Source of the DNA: RGIG3013 sp045538935
Lineage (GTDB): Bacteria; Bacillota; Clostridia; Oscillospirales; Acutalibacteraceae
Assembly: GCA_045538935.1 (NCBI GenBank)
Contig: JAZQEI010000027.1
Location: forward strand, 62,001-126,000
Length of the DNA stretch: 64,000 nucleotides
Reading direction: 5' to 3'
Shown: positions 34,905 to 44,548 of the stretch, in pieces
Layout: the number at the start of each line of letters is the position of its first letter
Position numbering within the stretch: position 1 is the stretch's first letter
The notes under the pieces: generated by a model
What the model was told of the DNA's origin: nothing
What the model saw: the letters and a program-made list of their open reading frames with translations, nothing else
Database searches by the model: none
Program-made: the position numbers and the translations under genes

Positions 34905-34925
34905 AGCATTTAAAACATTCGCCTA

Positions 34926-35102
34926 TTAGCGGAACTTGCGCTTGCGAGCTGCTTCCGACTTCTTCTTGCGTCTAACAGAGGGCTTCTCATAATGCTCTCT
35001 TTTGCGAACTTCTTGAATTACGCCGTCTCTGGCAGTTTGTCTCTTAAAGCGTCTAAGTGCACTATCGAGCGATTCATTGTCCTTTATACGAACTTGACTC
35101 AT
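34926..35102 (-). CDS. rpsU: 30S ribosomal protein S21
   Basis: I translated this 58-residue frame directly: it begins MSQVRIKDNESLDSALRRFK and ends in an Arg/Lys-rich tail (RRKKKSEAARKRKFR). It matches S21, which contacts 16S rRNA near the anti-Shine-Dalgarno region. The ATG at 35102 follows GGAGGGAGGG. It has its own promoter and terminator and is flanked by leuS and yqeG. Confidence 0.95.
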   Translation of the reverse strand: MSQVRIKDNESLDSALRRFKRQTARDGVIQEVRKREHYEKPSVRRKKKSEAARKRKFR

Positions 35103-35153
35103 TAAACATTCCCTCCCTCCGCCTGTATGCAGGGGTATAATACTTCAAAAGTT

Positions 35154-35183
35154 ATTATACTATATTTTAAAGCGTTCTGTCAA
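35154..35183 (-). promoter_or_regulatory. Promoter of rpsU
   Basis: TTGACA (35178-35183), an 18-bp spacer and TATAAT (35154-35159) on the minus strand. The -35 box lies only 6 nt after the leuS stop. A short hairpin (CCTGCATACAGG) follows in the leader, next to the ribosome site. Confidence 0.8.
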
Positions 35184-35188
35184 GCATT

Positions 35189-37594
35189 TTATTTTGCAAC
35201 TATGTTAACCAGTTTACCTTTAACATATAGCTCTTTAATAATCGTTTTACCATCAAGCTCTGCAACGATTTTTTCGTTTTCTTTTGCTAACGCAATAGCA
35301 TCTTCTGACGAAATATCTACCGGAACACTTAACTTGGTCTTTATCTTGCCGTTTATTTGAACAACAATTTCGACAGAAGACTCTACGCATTTAGCTTCGT
35401 CGTATTTAGGCCATATAGTAGCATTGAGTTGTCCATTAAATCCAGCCATGCACCAAAGTTCTTCGGTGATGTGTGGTGCAAACGGATTAAGCAATGTTAT
35501 AAAGATTTTAAATTCTTCACGTGTGATTTTTCCTGTAGGTACAATTACATTGATTAACGACATTAATGCAGCTATGGCAGTATTCATTTTAAGTGTATCA
35601 ATATCTGCCGATACCTTTTTTATAGTCTTGTGGAATTCGTTTTCCAGTTCGGGACGTATTGCTTCGTCATCAGATAAAATATCATAAAGAGCAAATACGC
35701 GGTCTAGAAATCTGCGACAACCCTTAATAGATGCCGAACTCCACGGTGCTGCTTTTTCAAAGTCACCAATAAACATTTCGTACATACGCATTGTGTCGGC
35801 GCCATACTCGTTAACAATATCATCGGGGTTAACAACATTGCCGCGTGACTTAGACATTTTCTCGCCGTTCTCGCCCAAAATCATACCGTGACTTGTGCGT
35901 TTTGAGTATGGTTCTGCGTTAGGAACAACACCAATGTCATACAAGAATTTATGCCAAAAACGGCTATATAACAAGTGCAGAGTGGTATGTTCCATGCCGC
36001 CATTATACCAATCAACAGGTGCCCAATATTCTAAAGCTTCTTTAGAAGCAAGCTCATTTTCGTTATGCGGATCACAATAACGTAAGAAATACCATGAAGA
36101 TCCGGCCCACTGTGGCATAGTATCTGTCTCTCTCACAGCAGGTTTATGACATTTAGGACAAGTTGTATTTACCCAATCAGTTATTTTAGCAAGCGGGGAC
36201 TCACCGTTTTCTGTGGGCTCGTAAGAATCTACAACCGGCAATAGTAACGGTAACTCGCTTTCGTTTAGCGGAACTGCACCGCAAGACTCACAATGAACAA
36301 TCGGTATGGGCTCGCCCCAATATCTTTGACGTGAGAACACCCAGTCGCGAAGTTTAAAATTAACCTTTTGCTGACCTAAGTTTCTTTCGCTTAGCCATTC
36401 GGTTATGGCTTTCTTAGCCTCTTCAACGCTAAGTCCGTTTAAAAATCCTGAATTTACCATTATTCCTGTTTCGCAATCTGTGAATGCAGCGTTAAGCACA
36501 TCACCACCGGCAACAACCTCTATAATTGGCAAATCAAACTTCTTAGCAAACTCCCAGTCTCTGGTATCGTGAGCAGGTACAGCCATAATAGCACCTGTAC
36601 CGTAAGAAATAAGAACGTAATCAGAAATAAATATAGGTATTTCTTTTTGGGTAACAGGATTGATAGCGCAAACACCATCAATTTTAACACCTGTTTTTTC
36701 TTTTGCCATTTCTGTGCGCTCAAAATCAGACTTTCTTGCGGCTTGTGCACGGTAATCGGCAATTTCAGACATATTATTAATTTTATCTGCCCACTTATCT
36801 ATAAGCGGATGCTCAGGAGAAACTACCATATATGTAGCACCGAATAGAGTATCTGCTCTGGTAGAATAAACCTCTAAAACATCACCGGCTGTAGTTGAAA
36901 ACTTAATTTGGGTACCGGTTGAACGACCTATCCAATTGCGTTGCTGAGTTTTAACGCGGTCAATAAAATCTACATCGTCTAAACCATCTAATAACTTTTG
37001 AGCATAATCGGTAATCTTAAGCATCCACTGGCTTTTTTCTTTTCTAACAACCTCGCTGCCGCAACGCTCACAACCGCCGTTTACAACTTCTTCGTTTGCA
37101 AGTACGCACTTACACGAAGTACACCAGTTAACAGCCATCTGTTTTTTGTAAGCAAGGCCCTTTTCAAATAGCTTTAAGAATATCCACTGAGTCCACTTAT
37201 AATAAGACGGATCGGTGGTGTTTATTTCTCTGGTCCAATCAAAAGAAAATCCCAGCGACTTTAACTGACGCTTAAAGTTTGCAATATTGTTATTAGTAAC
37301 AATTTCGGGATGGATATGATTTTTGATAGCATAATTTTCTGTAGGAAGGCCAAAAGCGTCCCAACCCATAGGATAAAGAACATTGTATCCTTCAAATCTC
37401 TTTTTTCTAGACACAATGTCAAGTGCCGTGTATGAACGAGGGTGACCTACGTGCAAACCTTGACCCGATGGATATGGAAATTCTACCAAAGCATAAAATT
37501 TAGGTAAAGTATAGTCATTCTTTGCTGCAAAGGTATTATCTTTATCCCAAATATCTTGCCACTTTTTCTCAATTAAAGAATGTTCATATTTCAC
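35189..37594 (-). CDS. leuS: Leucyl-tRNA synthetase
   Basis: The 801-residue class I synthetase has the HIGH-type motif GLHVGHPRSYT, the CP1 editing domain (STRADTLFGATYMVV and neighbours), a zinc-binding insert with CTSC and CERCG, the KMSKS motif EKMSKSRGNVV, and an anticodon-binding C-terminus. The start is a GTG at 37594 with AGGAGG eight bases upstream. It is the last gene of the 14-gene chain, three bases after rsfS. Confidence 0.97.
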   Translation of the reverse strand: MKYEHSLIEKKWQDIWDKDNTFAAKNDYTLPKFYALVEFPYPSGQGLHVGHPRSYTALDIVSRKKRFEGYNVLYPMGWDAFGLPTENYAIKNHIHPEIVTNNNIANFKRQLKSLGFSFDWTREINTTDPSYYKWTQWIFLKLFEKGLAYKKQMAVNWCTSCKCVLANEEVVNGGCERCGSEVVRKEKSQWMLKITDYAQKLLDGLDDVDFIDRVKTQQRNWIGRSTGTQIKFSTTAGDVLEVYSTRADTLFGATYMVVSPEHPLIDKWADKINNMSEIADYRAQAARKSDFERTEMAKEKTGVKIDGVCAINPVTQKEIPIFISDYVLISYGTGAIMAVPAHDTRDWEFAKKFDLPIIEVVAGGDVLNAAFTDCETGIMVNSGFLNGLSVEEAKKAITEWLSERNLGQQKVNFKLRDWVFSRQRYWGEPIPIVHCESCGAVPLNESELPLLLPVVDSYEPTENGESPLAKITDWVNTTCPKCHKPAVRETDTMPQWAGSSWYFLRYCDPHNENELASKEALEYWAPVDWYNGGMEHTTLHLLYSRFWHKFLYDIGVVPNAEPYSKRTSHGMILGENGEKMSKSRGNVVNPDDIVNEYGADTMRMYEMFIGDFEKAAPWSSASIKGCRRFLDRVFALYDILSDDEAIRPELENEFHKTIKKVSADIDTLKMNTAIAALMSLINVIVPTGKITREEFKIFITLLNPFAPHITEELWCMAGFNGQLNATIWPKYDEAKCVESSVEIVVQINGKIKTKLSVPVDISSEDAIALAKENEKIVAELDGKTIIKELYVKGKLVNIVAK

Positions 37595-37597
37595 TTT

Positions 37598-37963
37598 TTA
37601 TTCCTCCTGCGCCGACACTAAAATTTCACTTAAATCTATTTGTTCGCCATCGCTCCACATATGGTCGAGCGAATAAAACTCGCGATTTTCTTTACTAAAC
37701 ACATGCACTACAACATCGCCATAATCTAGCAATATCCATCCACTCGTTCTGCCCTCTATATGATGTGGTTCTATACCTACTTCAGATAATTTTTCTTCAA
37801 CCTCATCTGCTAGTGCTCTTACGTGAGTAGACGATGTTGCGGTAGCAAATAAAAAATATTCAGCTATTACGGTTAAATCACCTATTCTTACAGCCTTAAG
37901 TTCTCTTGCTTTTTTATCATTTAAAGCGTTTGCTGCAATTTTAATAATTGTTTTGCTTTGCAT
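37598..37963 (-). CDS. rsfS: Ribosomal silencing factor RsfS
   Basis: RsfS binds L14 and blocks joining of the subunits when nutrients are scarce. The 121-residue protein has the family core: VIAEYFLFATATSSTHVRALADEVEEKL and GWILLDYGDVVVHVF, then REFYSLDHMW. It is placed as in most Firmicutes, just after nadD-yqeK. Confidence 0.95.
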   Translation of the reverse strand: MQSKTIIKIAANALNDKKARELKAVRIGDLTVIAEYFLFATATSSTHVRALADEVEEKLSEVGIEPHHIEGRTSGWILLDYGDVVVHVFSKENREFYSLDHMWSDGEQIDLSEILVSAQEE

Positions 37964-37975
37964 TTTTTACTCCTT

Positions 37976-39127
37976 TTAGGTTATTTGAAAATAAGCGTTT
38001 AAAGTGTCCGGATGAATTTGAGCTCCCTTATCCTTTAAATCGTTTATTGTGTATTCTAAAGCATATTGTAATGCGCTTTGCATACTTTCATCTACCAATC
38101 TGCGCATGACATCAACATCGTCATAATCTCTATCTGCAGAAGTAAAATCGGCAAGATACAGTATTTTGTCTAACAATGTCATATCTGCACGCGCAGTAGT
38201 ATGATAACGAATTGCGTCTATAATTTCATTATCTTCAATTTTTAAAACATACTTTACATATGCAGCACCGCTAATAGCATGCCAAAGCTTTTTAGAATTT
38301 TTCTCAATATCAGTCAGTATTATACCAAATTGATTTAAGGTTTGCAACTGCATTTGCTCAGAAGAAGTTTTTAAAATATCATGCAAGAGCCCAGCTAAAT
38401 ACGCTTTATTCGCATCGGCACCATATTTTATTGCAAGCCGCTTGGCCTCTTTGGCTACCTCAAGAGAATGAATATATCTGCTTTCGGTAAGCATGGGTTT
38501 TATAATATCTTTATACTTCTCAAAATCTAAACAAATATCGCTGTATAATTTGTGCTCATCAATATATGCTAAGACTGCACTTGGTACAACATTATCTAAA
38601 TTTTTTTGTTCTAGTAACCCGTTTCGTATTTCGGTAGATGATACATCTAATATATCGACATCGCAAACAACTATATTGCCACCCGCTTTTTTGATGTTCT
38701 CTACACCCTTTGAAAATTCGTAGTCTATTATACCGCAACGTTTAAAAGCAATTATATTGCATATTTTTAAAATATCGGTATATCTATACCAAGATGTAAA
38801 TGTCTTAATCATATCGCCGCCACAGATTAGAGAAAGATGCCTATAATCGTCTTTTAAAGATAAAAGCGTATCTATAGTATAACTCTTTTCTCCTCTGTTA
38901 ATTTCAATATCAGATACCGTTACATTATTAATATCTTTCACGGCTAGTTGGCACATTTTTATTCTGTGCTCAGGACTAGCTAAATTATAACTGGTTTTGT
39001 GGGGTGGAATGTTTGCCGGAACAACAATAACATTATCTGCAAGGGCATTATTTAAAACATGTGTTATCATTTTTACATGCCCATTGTGAATAGGGTTAAA
39101 TGTTCCGCCAAAAATGGCTGTTATCAT
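37976..39127 (-). CDS. nadD: NadD-YqeK fusion: nicotinate-nucleotide adenylyltransferase and HD hydrolase
   Basis: One 383-residue frame carries two enzymes usually made from neighbouring genes. Residues 1-195 are NadD (FGGTFNPIHNGH, ADNVIVVPANIPPHK, SSTEIRNGL), which forms deamido-NAD. Residues about 205-383 are a YqeK-type HD domain with HSLEVAKEAKRLA, LAGLLHDILK and HTTARADMTLLDKILYLADF. YqeK proteins hydrolyse diadenosine tetraphosphate. I saw no stop or frameshift between the halves, so the fusion appears genuine. ATG 39127 overlaps yhbY by four bases. Confidence 0.92.
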   Translation of the reverse strand: MITAIFGGTFNPIHNGHVKMITHVLNNALADNVIVVPANIPPHKTSYNLASPEHRIKMCQLAVKDINNVTVSDIEINRGEKSYTIDTLLSLKDDYRHLSLICGGDMIKTFTSWYRYTDILKICNIIAFKRCGIIDYEFSKGVENIKKAGGNIVVCDVDILDVSSTEIRNGLLEQKNLDNVVPSAVLAYIDEHKLYSDICLDFEKYKDIIKPMLTESRYIHSLEVAKEAKRLAIKYGADANKAYLAGLLHDILKTSSEQMQLQTLNQFGIILTDIEKNSKKLWHAISGAAYVKYVLKIEDNEIIDAIRYHTTARADMTLLDKILYLADFTSADRDYDDVDVMRRLVDESMQSALQYALEYTINDLKDKGAQIHPDTLNAYFQIT

Positions 39128-39423
39128 TTTTTCTTCACCAAAACTATTTTAGGATTATTTTTTGATTTTTTATATAGCACAATTACCCAACCGATTACTT
39201 GTACAACATCAGCGCCTACTGCTGCGGCTATTTCTTCGGCAACTTCTCTTGAAGTGGAACCTGCAGTTTCAAGCACTCTGATTTTTATAAGCTCACGAAC
39301 CTCTAAGGTTTCATCAACTTGACGTATAAGCTGATCGTTAATGCCGCCTTTACCAACTTGAAATATTGCATCTAAGCCATTAGCAAGGCCCCTTAACTGT
39401 GCTCTTTGTTTACTGTTTAACAT
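39124..39423 (-). CDS. yhbY: YhbY-family (CRM domain) RNA-binding protein
   Basis: This 99-residue single CRM-domain protein has LRGLANGLDAIFQVGKGG, with the family GxxG loop, and a C-terminal IGWVIVLYKKSKN segment. YhbY associates with pre-50S particles and is involved in ribosome assembly. It sits between rdgB and nadD as in other Clostridia. Confidence 0.93.
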   Translation of the reverse strand: MLNSKQRAQLRGLANGLDAIFQVGKGGINDQLIRQVDETLEVRELIKIRVLETAGSTSREVAEEIAAAVGADVVQVIGWVIVLYKKSKNNPKIVLVKKK

Positions 39424-39436
39424 ATTATTCTTCCTA

Positions 39437-40024
39437 TTACAAATATTTTTTCAATTCTTCTCTAAATAACTTTAACGAATTTCCTCTGTGACTAACAGAG
39501 TCTTTTTGTTCGTCCGAAAGTTCGCCAAAACAACCTATTGAGCTTATAAAAAGGGGATCATATCCAAAACCAGATTTTCCCACTTCTTCAAAACCAATAT
39601 GGCCCTCACAGCAACCTGTTACCGTAAACTCTCTGCCGTCTGGGAATACACAAGCAACTGCCGATACAAAACGAGCAGTGCGCTTTTCATAGGGTACTCT
39701 TGACAAGTTTTTAAGCAAAAGTTTTTTATTGAGTTGCATATTGCTTGGCTCGCCGGCATATCTTGCAGAATAAATACCAGGTTCACCATTTAAAGCATCA
39801 ACACATAGTCCCGAATCATCTGCAACAGATGTAAGGCCGGTTCTTTTAAAGCCTTCTCGTGCTTTTATTAAAGCATTTTCTTCAAAAGTTGTACCATCCT
39901 CTTCTACGTCTGGTAATTCATACGGTAAATCTTTTTCACAAATTATTTCAATGCCAAGAGGATTAAGAATTCTTTTAAACTCGGTTAACTTGTGCATGTT
40001 TTTTGTTGATAAAAAGAATTTCAT
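39437..40024 (-). CDS. rdgB: XTP/dITP diphosphatase (RdgB/HAM1)
   Basis: This 195-residue house-cleaning enzyme removes non-canonical purine triphosphates. Typical motifs are LSTKNMHKLTEF at the start, VADDSGLCVDALNGEPG, and the C-terminal SGFGYDPLF and SHRGNSLK. The ATG overlaps the ftsY stop by one base. Confidence 0.96.
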   Translation of the reverse strand: MKFFLSTKNMHKLTEFKRILNPLGIEIICEKDLPYELPDVEEDGTTFEENALIKAREGFKRTGLTSVADDSGLCVDALNGEPGIYSARYAGEPSNMQLNKKLLLKNLSRVPYEKRTARFVSAVACVFPDGREFTVTGCCEGHIGFEEVGKSGFGYDPLFISSIGCFGELSDEQKDSVSHRGNSLKLFREELKKYL

Positions 40025-40938
40025 TATTCTTCCTCCGCAAACAAAGCTTCGGCAAATTCTTGTGCGTTAAAGGGTTGTAAATCGTCAATTCCCTCTCCAA
40101 CGCCTATATACTTAATTGGTATATGAAGTTCATTCTTTATAGCAAGAACTATTCCGCCTTTTGCCGTACCGTCAAGTTTGGTTAAAACAACACCGGTAAT
40201 ATTGGTTACATTTTTAAACTCTCTTGCCTGGTTAACTGCATTTTGACCTGTTGCAGCATCTAGAACAAGAAGAGTTTCTTTGTCTGCATCGGGTAGTTCA
40301 CGGTTAATCACACGATTCATTTTAGCAAGTTCATCCATAAGATTTTTCTTATTATGAAGTCTTCCAGCTGTATCGCAAATAATAACATCGGCACCTTTTG
40401 CCTTGGCCGAGGATATAGTATCAAAAACCACCGAAGCAGGATCAGTTCCCTCTACACTTTTTACCATTTGAGCACCTGCACGCTTAGACCAAATTTCAAG
40501 TTGGTCTATTGCAGCGGCTCTAAAGGTATCGGCGGCACCAAGGACAACGTTTTTGCCATTTTTATTTAGCTGTGATGCTATTTTGCCTATTGTGGTGGTT
40601 TTTCCAACTCCATTTACGCCAATAACCATAACAATTGATGGTTTAGTGCTTAAATTTAGTTCCTCGTCCTCACCTAAAATTTCGCATATTATTTGCTTAA
40701 TAAGACTTTTTATTAACTGAGGATCTGTTATACCCTGCTCTTTTACCTTTTTGCGCAATAAATCGCAAATATATTCGGCAGTCGGCATACCTGTATCGGC
40801 CATAATAAGCACTTCTAAAAGCTCTTCAAAAAGGTCTTCATCTATTTTAGTAAAGGAATTAAGAATAGAAGTAACGTTATCTGTAAGAGCTTTTCTGGTT
40901 TTGTTAAGTCCTTCTTTTATTTTACTGAATATTCCCAT
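40024..40938 (-). CDS. ftsY: Signal recognition particle receptor FtsY
   Basis: This 304-residue SRP GTPase receptor delivers nascent membrane proteins to the translocon. It has an N-domain (about 1-90) and a G-domain with GVNGVGKTTTIGKIA, DTFRAAA, DTAGRLHNKK, and TKLDGTAKGG. The acidic A domain of E. coli FtsY is absent, as usual in Firmicutes. ATG 40938 with GGGAGG upstream. Confidence 0.97.
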   Translation of the reverse strand: MGIFSKIKEGLNKTRKALTDNVTSILNSFTKIDEDLFEELLEVLIMADTGMPTAEYICDLLRKKVKEQGITDPQLIKSLIKQIICEILGEDEELNLSTKPSIVMVIGVNGVGKTTTIGKIASQLNKNGKNVVLGAADTFRAAAIDQLEIWSKRAGAQMVKSVEGTDPASVVFDTISSAKAKGADVIICDTAGRLHNKKNLMDELAKMNRVINRELPDADKETLLVLDAATGQNAVNQAREFKNVTNITGVVLTKLDGTAKGGIVLAIKNELHIPIKYIGVGEGIDDLQPFNAQEFAEALFAEEE

Positions 40939-40955
40939 TATTTCCTCCCTACAGA

Positions 40956-43900
40956 TTACTGGGTAATGTTAAGTTTTTTCTCTAGTTCTGTAACATTTAA
41001 CTCAAGAAGTTTGGAAACACCTTTTTCTTGCATTGTTACACCGTAGAGCATATCGGCAGATTCCATAGTTCCTCTGCGGTGTGTAACACATATAAACTGC
41101 GTGTCAAAATCAGATTTTTTCATATACTCTGCAAAGCGGTCAACGTTTATGTCGTCTAACGCAGTATCAACCTCATCTAAGAAACAGAACGGCGGCGCAT
41201 TAACTTGCATAATTGCAAAATATATCGATAAAGCAGTAAGTGCTTTTTCACCGCCCGAAAGACCATCTAAACTAGGTACATTTTTGCCTGGCAACTTAGC
41301 AACAATATCAATACCGCTCTCTAGTACATTTTCTGGGTCAGATAAAACAAGCTTAGCATTACCGCCACCAAAGAGTTCGCTAAATGTTTTAGAGAAACAT
41401 TCTGCAATGCGGTCAAAACCTACAGTAAATATCTCTTTCATTTGCGAAGTAAGTGTATTAATAAGCCTATAAAGTTCGGTACGCGAAGTCTCAATATCGT
41501 CTATTTGAGCCTTCATAAATGTGTAACGCTCACTTACCTCTTTATATTCTTCTATCGCCGAAACATTAACAGTTCCAAGGCTTCTAATTTTTGATTTAAT
41601 TTCCCCAAGTTCCTTTTTAGCATCTGCCGGCTTGGAAATTTGAATTCCTATGTTTTCGGCTTCGGAACGTGTGAGCTGATACTCATCGTAAAGTTGGCGA
41701 ATTATGTCGTCATACTCTTTTATCATAGATTGCTTACGTTCGCTTAGTCTTGCTAGCTCACCGCCCGCAATTTCTTTGTTATTCATTGCCTCGCGTTCAG
41801 AGTTTCTTAAATCAACACTCTTTTGCTCCAGCTCTTTGCGCAAACCAAGCATTTTAAGTACCATATTTTCATTATCGGTGCCGGACGCTTTAAGACTTTC
41901 AATTTGTGACTTAACATCTTCAATTTGCTTTAAAATGGTACCATTTAGCTCAGTATACTGTTCTATTTGAGCGTGCATTTGTTCTAGTCTTAAAGCACGA
42001 TTATCTCTAGACTGCTCAATAGACAACGCTGAATCTAGTAACTGCTGAACGTCTTTTTCAGTCTCTATGATTTTAAGTTTATTTTCAGTAATAAGGTTAG
42101 CAATTTTTTCGCGTTCTTCCGAAAGATCTTCTCTACCGCCGGTCATACTGTCAATTTCAAGCTGAATAGCATTTTTTTGTAACTCTAGTTCATTTACAAG
42201 CTTTAATGCGGCATCAACCTGTGTAGTTAACTGCTTTGTTTTTTCGTCAAGCAATTCTTTCTCACCGGTAAGTTCATTTATGTCGTTAACAACAGACAAT
42301 TTAAGATCGTCTACCCTTTTAATTTCGGCAAGAGTTCTTATTTTATCTTCGTTAGCGCAAGTAAGTTCACTCTCGGCCGCAAGAATGTTAGCCTCTAGCT
42401 TAGAAACAGCCGCAGCAGACTCGTTATAAACAGCCACATATCGTTCTAACTTCTCATTAAGTGATTGGATATCAGAGTTTAATCTCTCTATCTCTTTGGC
42501 GCGACTTAACATGCCCACATTTTTTACATGTGAACCACCTGTTAAAGATCCGCCAACATTTACTACTTGGCCATCTAACGATACCAGTTTAACCTTGTAT
42601 CCAGTCTTTTTAGCAATTGCAACGGCAGAATCAATATCTTCAGTTACAACAGTACCTGCGAGCAAGTGCTTTATTATTTGCTCGTACTTTTTATCACACT
42701 TAACAAGATCACTTGCAACACCAACATAACCGTAACTATCTTCAATATCAGACTCTTTTATATCTTTTGCTTTTATTGAGCTTACGGGCAAGAATGTTGC
42801 TCTACCTGAATTTGTGCTCTTTAAATAATTAATAGCTTTCTTTGCATCTGCTTCGGTTTCTACTATTATATTTTGCAATGCATTGGCAAGAGCAGTTTCT
42901 ATTGCAATAGTATACTCTTTTTCAACCGAGATAAGTCTAGATACCGGACCAAGAATACCCTTTAAGGTACCTTTTTCTGCCTCTTTAATAACCTGTTTTA
43001 CAGAATTTGCAAAACCGTCCATGTTATTTTCAAGGTCTTGTAAAATTTGAACCCTACGCTTTTTGGCCTCTATATCTAAACGAATGGTCTCATTCTTTTG
43101 TTTATCGGCTTCTAGCGTTTCTTTTTTGGTTTTAAGCAATAGCTCATAACCACCCAAAGAATTCTTGCACTCTGTAACGGTTTGCTCTGTGCGTTCTAGA
43201 AAATCGTTTAACTCGCCAAGTTCCTTTTCTAGTTCTTCTTTCGTTTCTTCGCGTTTTAAAACTGTAGAATTTATCTGCTCAAATCTGTTGGATATTTCTT
43301 CAATCGAAGACTGCGCAGTAACCATGCTTACTCTATGGTCTGCTGCTTGTGATGTAATAGAATTAAGGGTTTTGACTTTATCTTCTATGCTGCGTGAAAT
43401 ATTTTCGCTTTTTCCTACGAGTTCAGCAAGTTTTAAACCCAGTTGTGAAGCAACTTTAGAAAGCTCTTCGGCTTTTAATTGTTTTTGTTCTGCCTCGCTG
43501 CGTTTTAATGCAATTTGCTCTTTAGCATCAGTATCAGATGAATTAATATCTTCAATTTCGCCTTTTACGCGTTCAATAGACTCTTCATTATGCAAAATAT
43601 TATTGTTTAAAAGAGCTATTTCACCGTTCTTAGTAGCAATTTCTTCATCGTAATCTGACGACTGTGCTCTTAAAAGTTCAATTTTTGTATTATAACTTGC
43701 AAGCTCAGTAGCGGTTTTTTCTATTTCATTTGCAATTTCTAATAATTGCTTATCTATGTTATCGTACTGAAGTTGGCAAACAGCAATTTTACCCTCTTGG
43801 GTATTAAGTGACTCTTTAGAGTTATCGAGCATATACATCCAAAGGCCAATTTCAAGTTCACGCTTTTTATCTGATAATTCAAGGAATTTCTGAGCTTTTT

Positions 43901-44528
43901 TGCTTTGTTGCTCTAATGGGCCAACGCGCGATTCTAATTCTGCCATAATATCTTTTAATCTAATAAGATTATCCTCTGCGGCAGCAAGTTTGCGCTCGGC
44001 TTCAATCTTTCTATAACGATATTTAGAAATTCCAGATGCTTCTTCGAAAATATCACGACGTTCCTGCGATTTAGAACTTATAATACTGTCGATTTTTCCC
44101 TGGCCTATCATAGAATATCCGTCTCGTCCAAGACCTGTATCCATAAACAACTCGTGAACATCTTTTAGTCTTACCGACACGTTGTTAATTAAATATTCAC
44201 TCTCATGAGAGCGATAATATCTACGTGTTACAGCAACGCTATCGTTATCAAAATTAAGTGAACGGTCAGAATTGTCTATATTTAAAGTAACCTCACAAAA
44301 TCCGTGCGGACGTCTTTGTGCAGTACCAGAGAAAATAACATCCTCCATAGACTGGCCACGGAGCGACTTAGTAGACTGTTCGCCCAAAACCCAACGTACA
44401 GCATCGGAAATATTACTCTTACCGCTTCCGTTAGGACCTACAACTGCAGTTATACCTTTGCCGAATTTTAATTTTGTTTTATCTGCAAACGATTTAAAGC
44501 CTTGTATTTCTATTGAACTAAGCAGCAA
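40956..44528 (-). CDS. smc: Chromosome segregation ATPase SMC
   Basis: SMC organises and segregates chromosomes with ScpA and ScpB. The 1190-residue protein has Walker A GPNGSGKSNISDAV, long coiled coils, a hinge near residue 510-660 (GILGPVSRLISVEKEY, GGSLTGGSHVKN), signature LSGGEKALTALSI and Walker B FCFLDEVDTALDD. I prefer the TTG start at 44528, with AAGGAG ten bases upstream. The GTG at 44537 is only one base from that site. Length is normal. Confidence 0.96.
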   Translation of the reverse strand: MLLSSIEIQGFKSFADKTKLKFGKGITAVVGPNGSGKSNISDAVRWVLGEQSTKSLRGQSMEDVIFSGTAQRRPHGFCEVTLNIDNSDRSLNFDNDSVAVTRRYYRSHESEYLINNVSVRLKDVHELFMDTGLGRDGYSMIGQGKIDSIISSKSQERRDIFEEASGISKYRYRKIEAERKLAAAEDNLIRLKDIMAELESRVGPLEQQSKKAQKFLELSDKKRELEIGLWMYMLDNSKESLNTQEGKIAVCQLQYDNIDKQLLEIANEIEKTATELASYNTKIELLRAQSSDYDEEIATKNGEIALLNNNILHNEESIERVKGEIEDINSSDTDAKEQIALKRSEAEQKQLKAEELSKVASQLGLKLAELVGKSENISRSIEDKVKTLNSITSQAADHRVSMVTAQSSIEEISNRFEQINSTVLKREETKEELEKELGELNDFLERTEQTVTECKNSLGGYELLLKTKKETLEADKQKNETIRLDIEAKKRRVQILQDLENNMDGFANSVKQVIKEAEKGTLKGILGPVSRLISVEKEYTIAIETALANALQNIIVETEADAKKAINYLKSTNSGRATFLPVSSIKAKDIKESDIEDSYGYVGVASDLVKCDKKYEQIIKHLLAGTVVTEDIDSAVAIAKKTGYKVKLVSLDGQVVNVGGSLTGGSHVKNVGMLSRAKEIERLNSDIQSLNEKLERYVAVYNESAAAVSKLEANILAAESELTCANEDKIRTLAEIKRVDDLKLSVVNDINELTGEKELLDEKTKQLTTQVDAALKLVNELELQKNAIQLEIDSMTGGREDLSEEREKIANLITENKLKIIETEKDVQQLLDSALSIEQSRDNRALRLEQMHAQIEQYTELNGTILKQIEDVKSQIESLKASGTDNENMVLKMLGLRKELEQKSVDLRNSEREAMNNKEIAGGELARLSERKQSMIKEYDDIIRQLYDEYQLTRSEAENIGIQISKPADAKKELGEIKSKIRSLGTVNVSAIEEYKEVSERYTFMKAQIDDIETSRTELYRLINTLTSQMKEIFTVGFDRIAECFSKTFSELFGGGNAKLVLSDPENVLESGIDIVAKLPGKNVPSLDGLSGGEKALTALSIYFAIMQVNAPPFCFLDEVDTALDDINVDRFAEYMKKSDFDTQFICVTHRRGTMESADMLYGVTMQEKGVSKLLELNVTELEKKLNITQ

Positions 44529-44548
44529 TGTTTTCACGCTCCTTCTTA

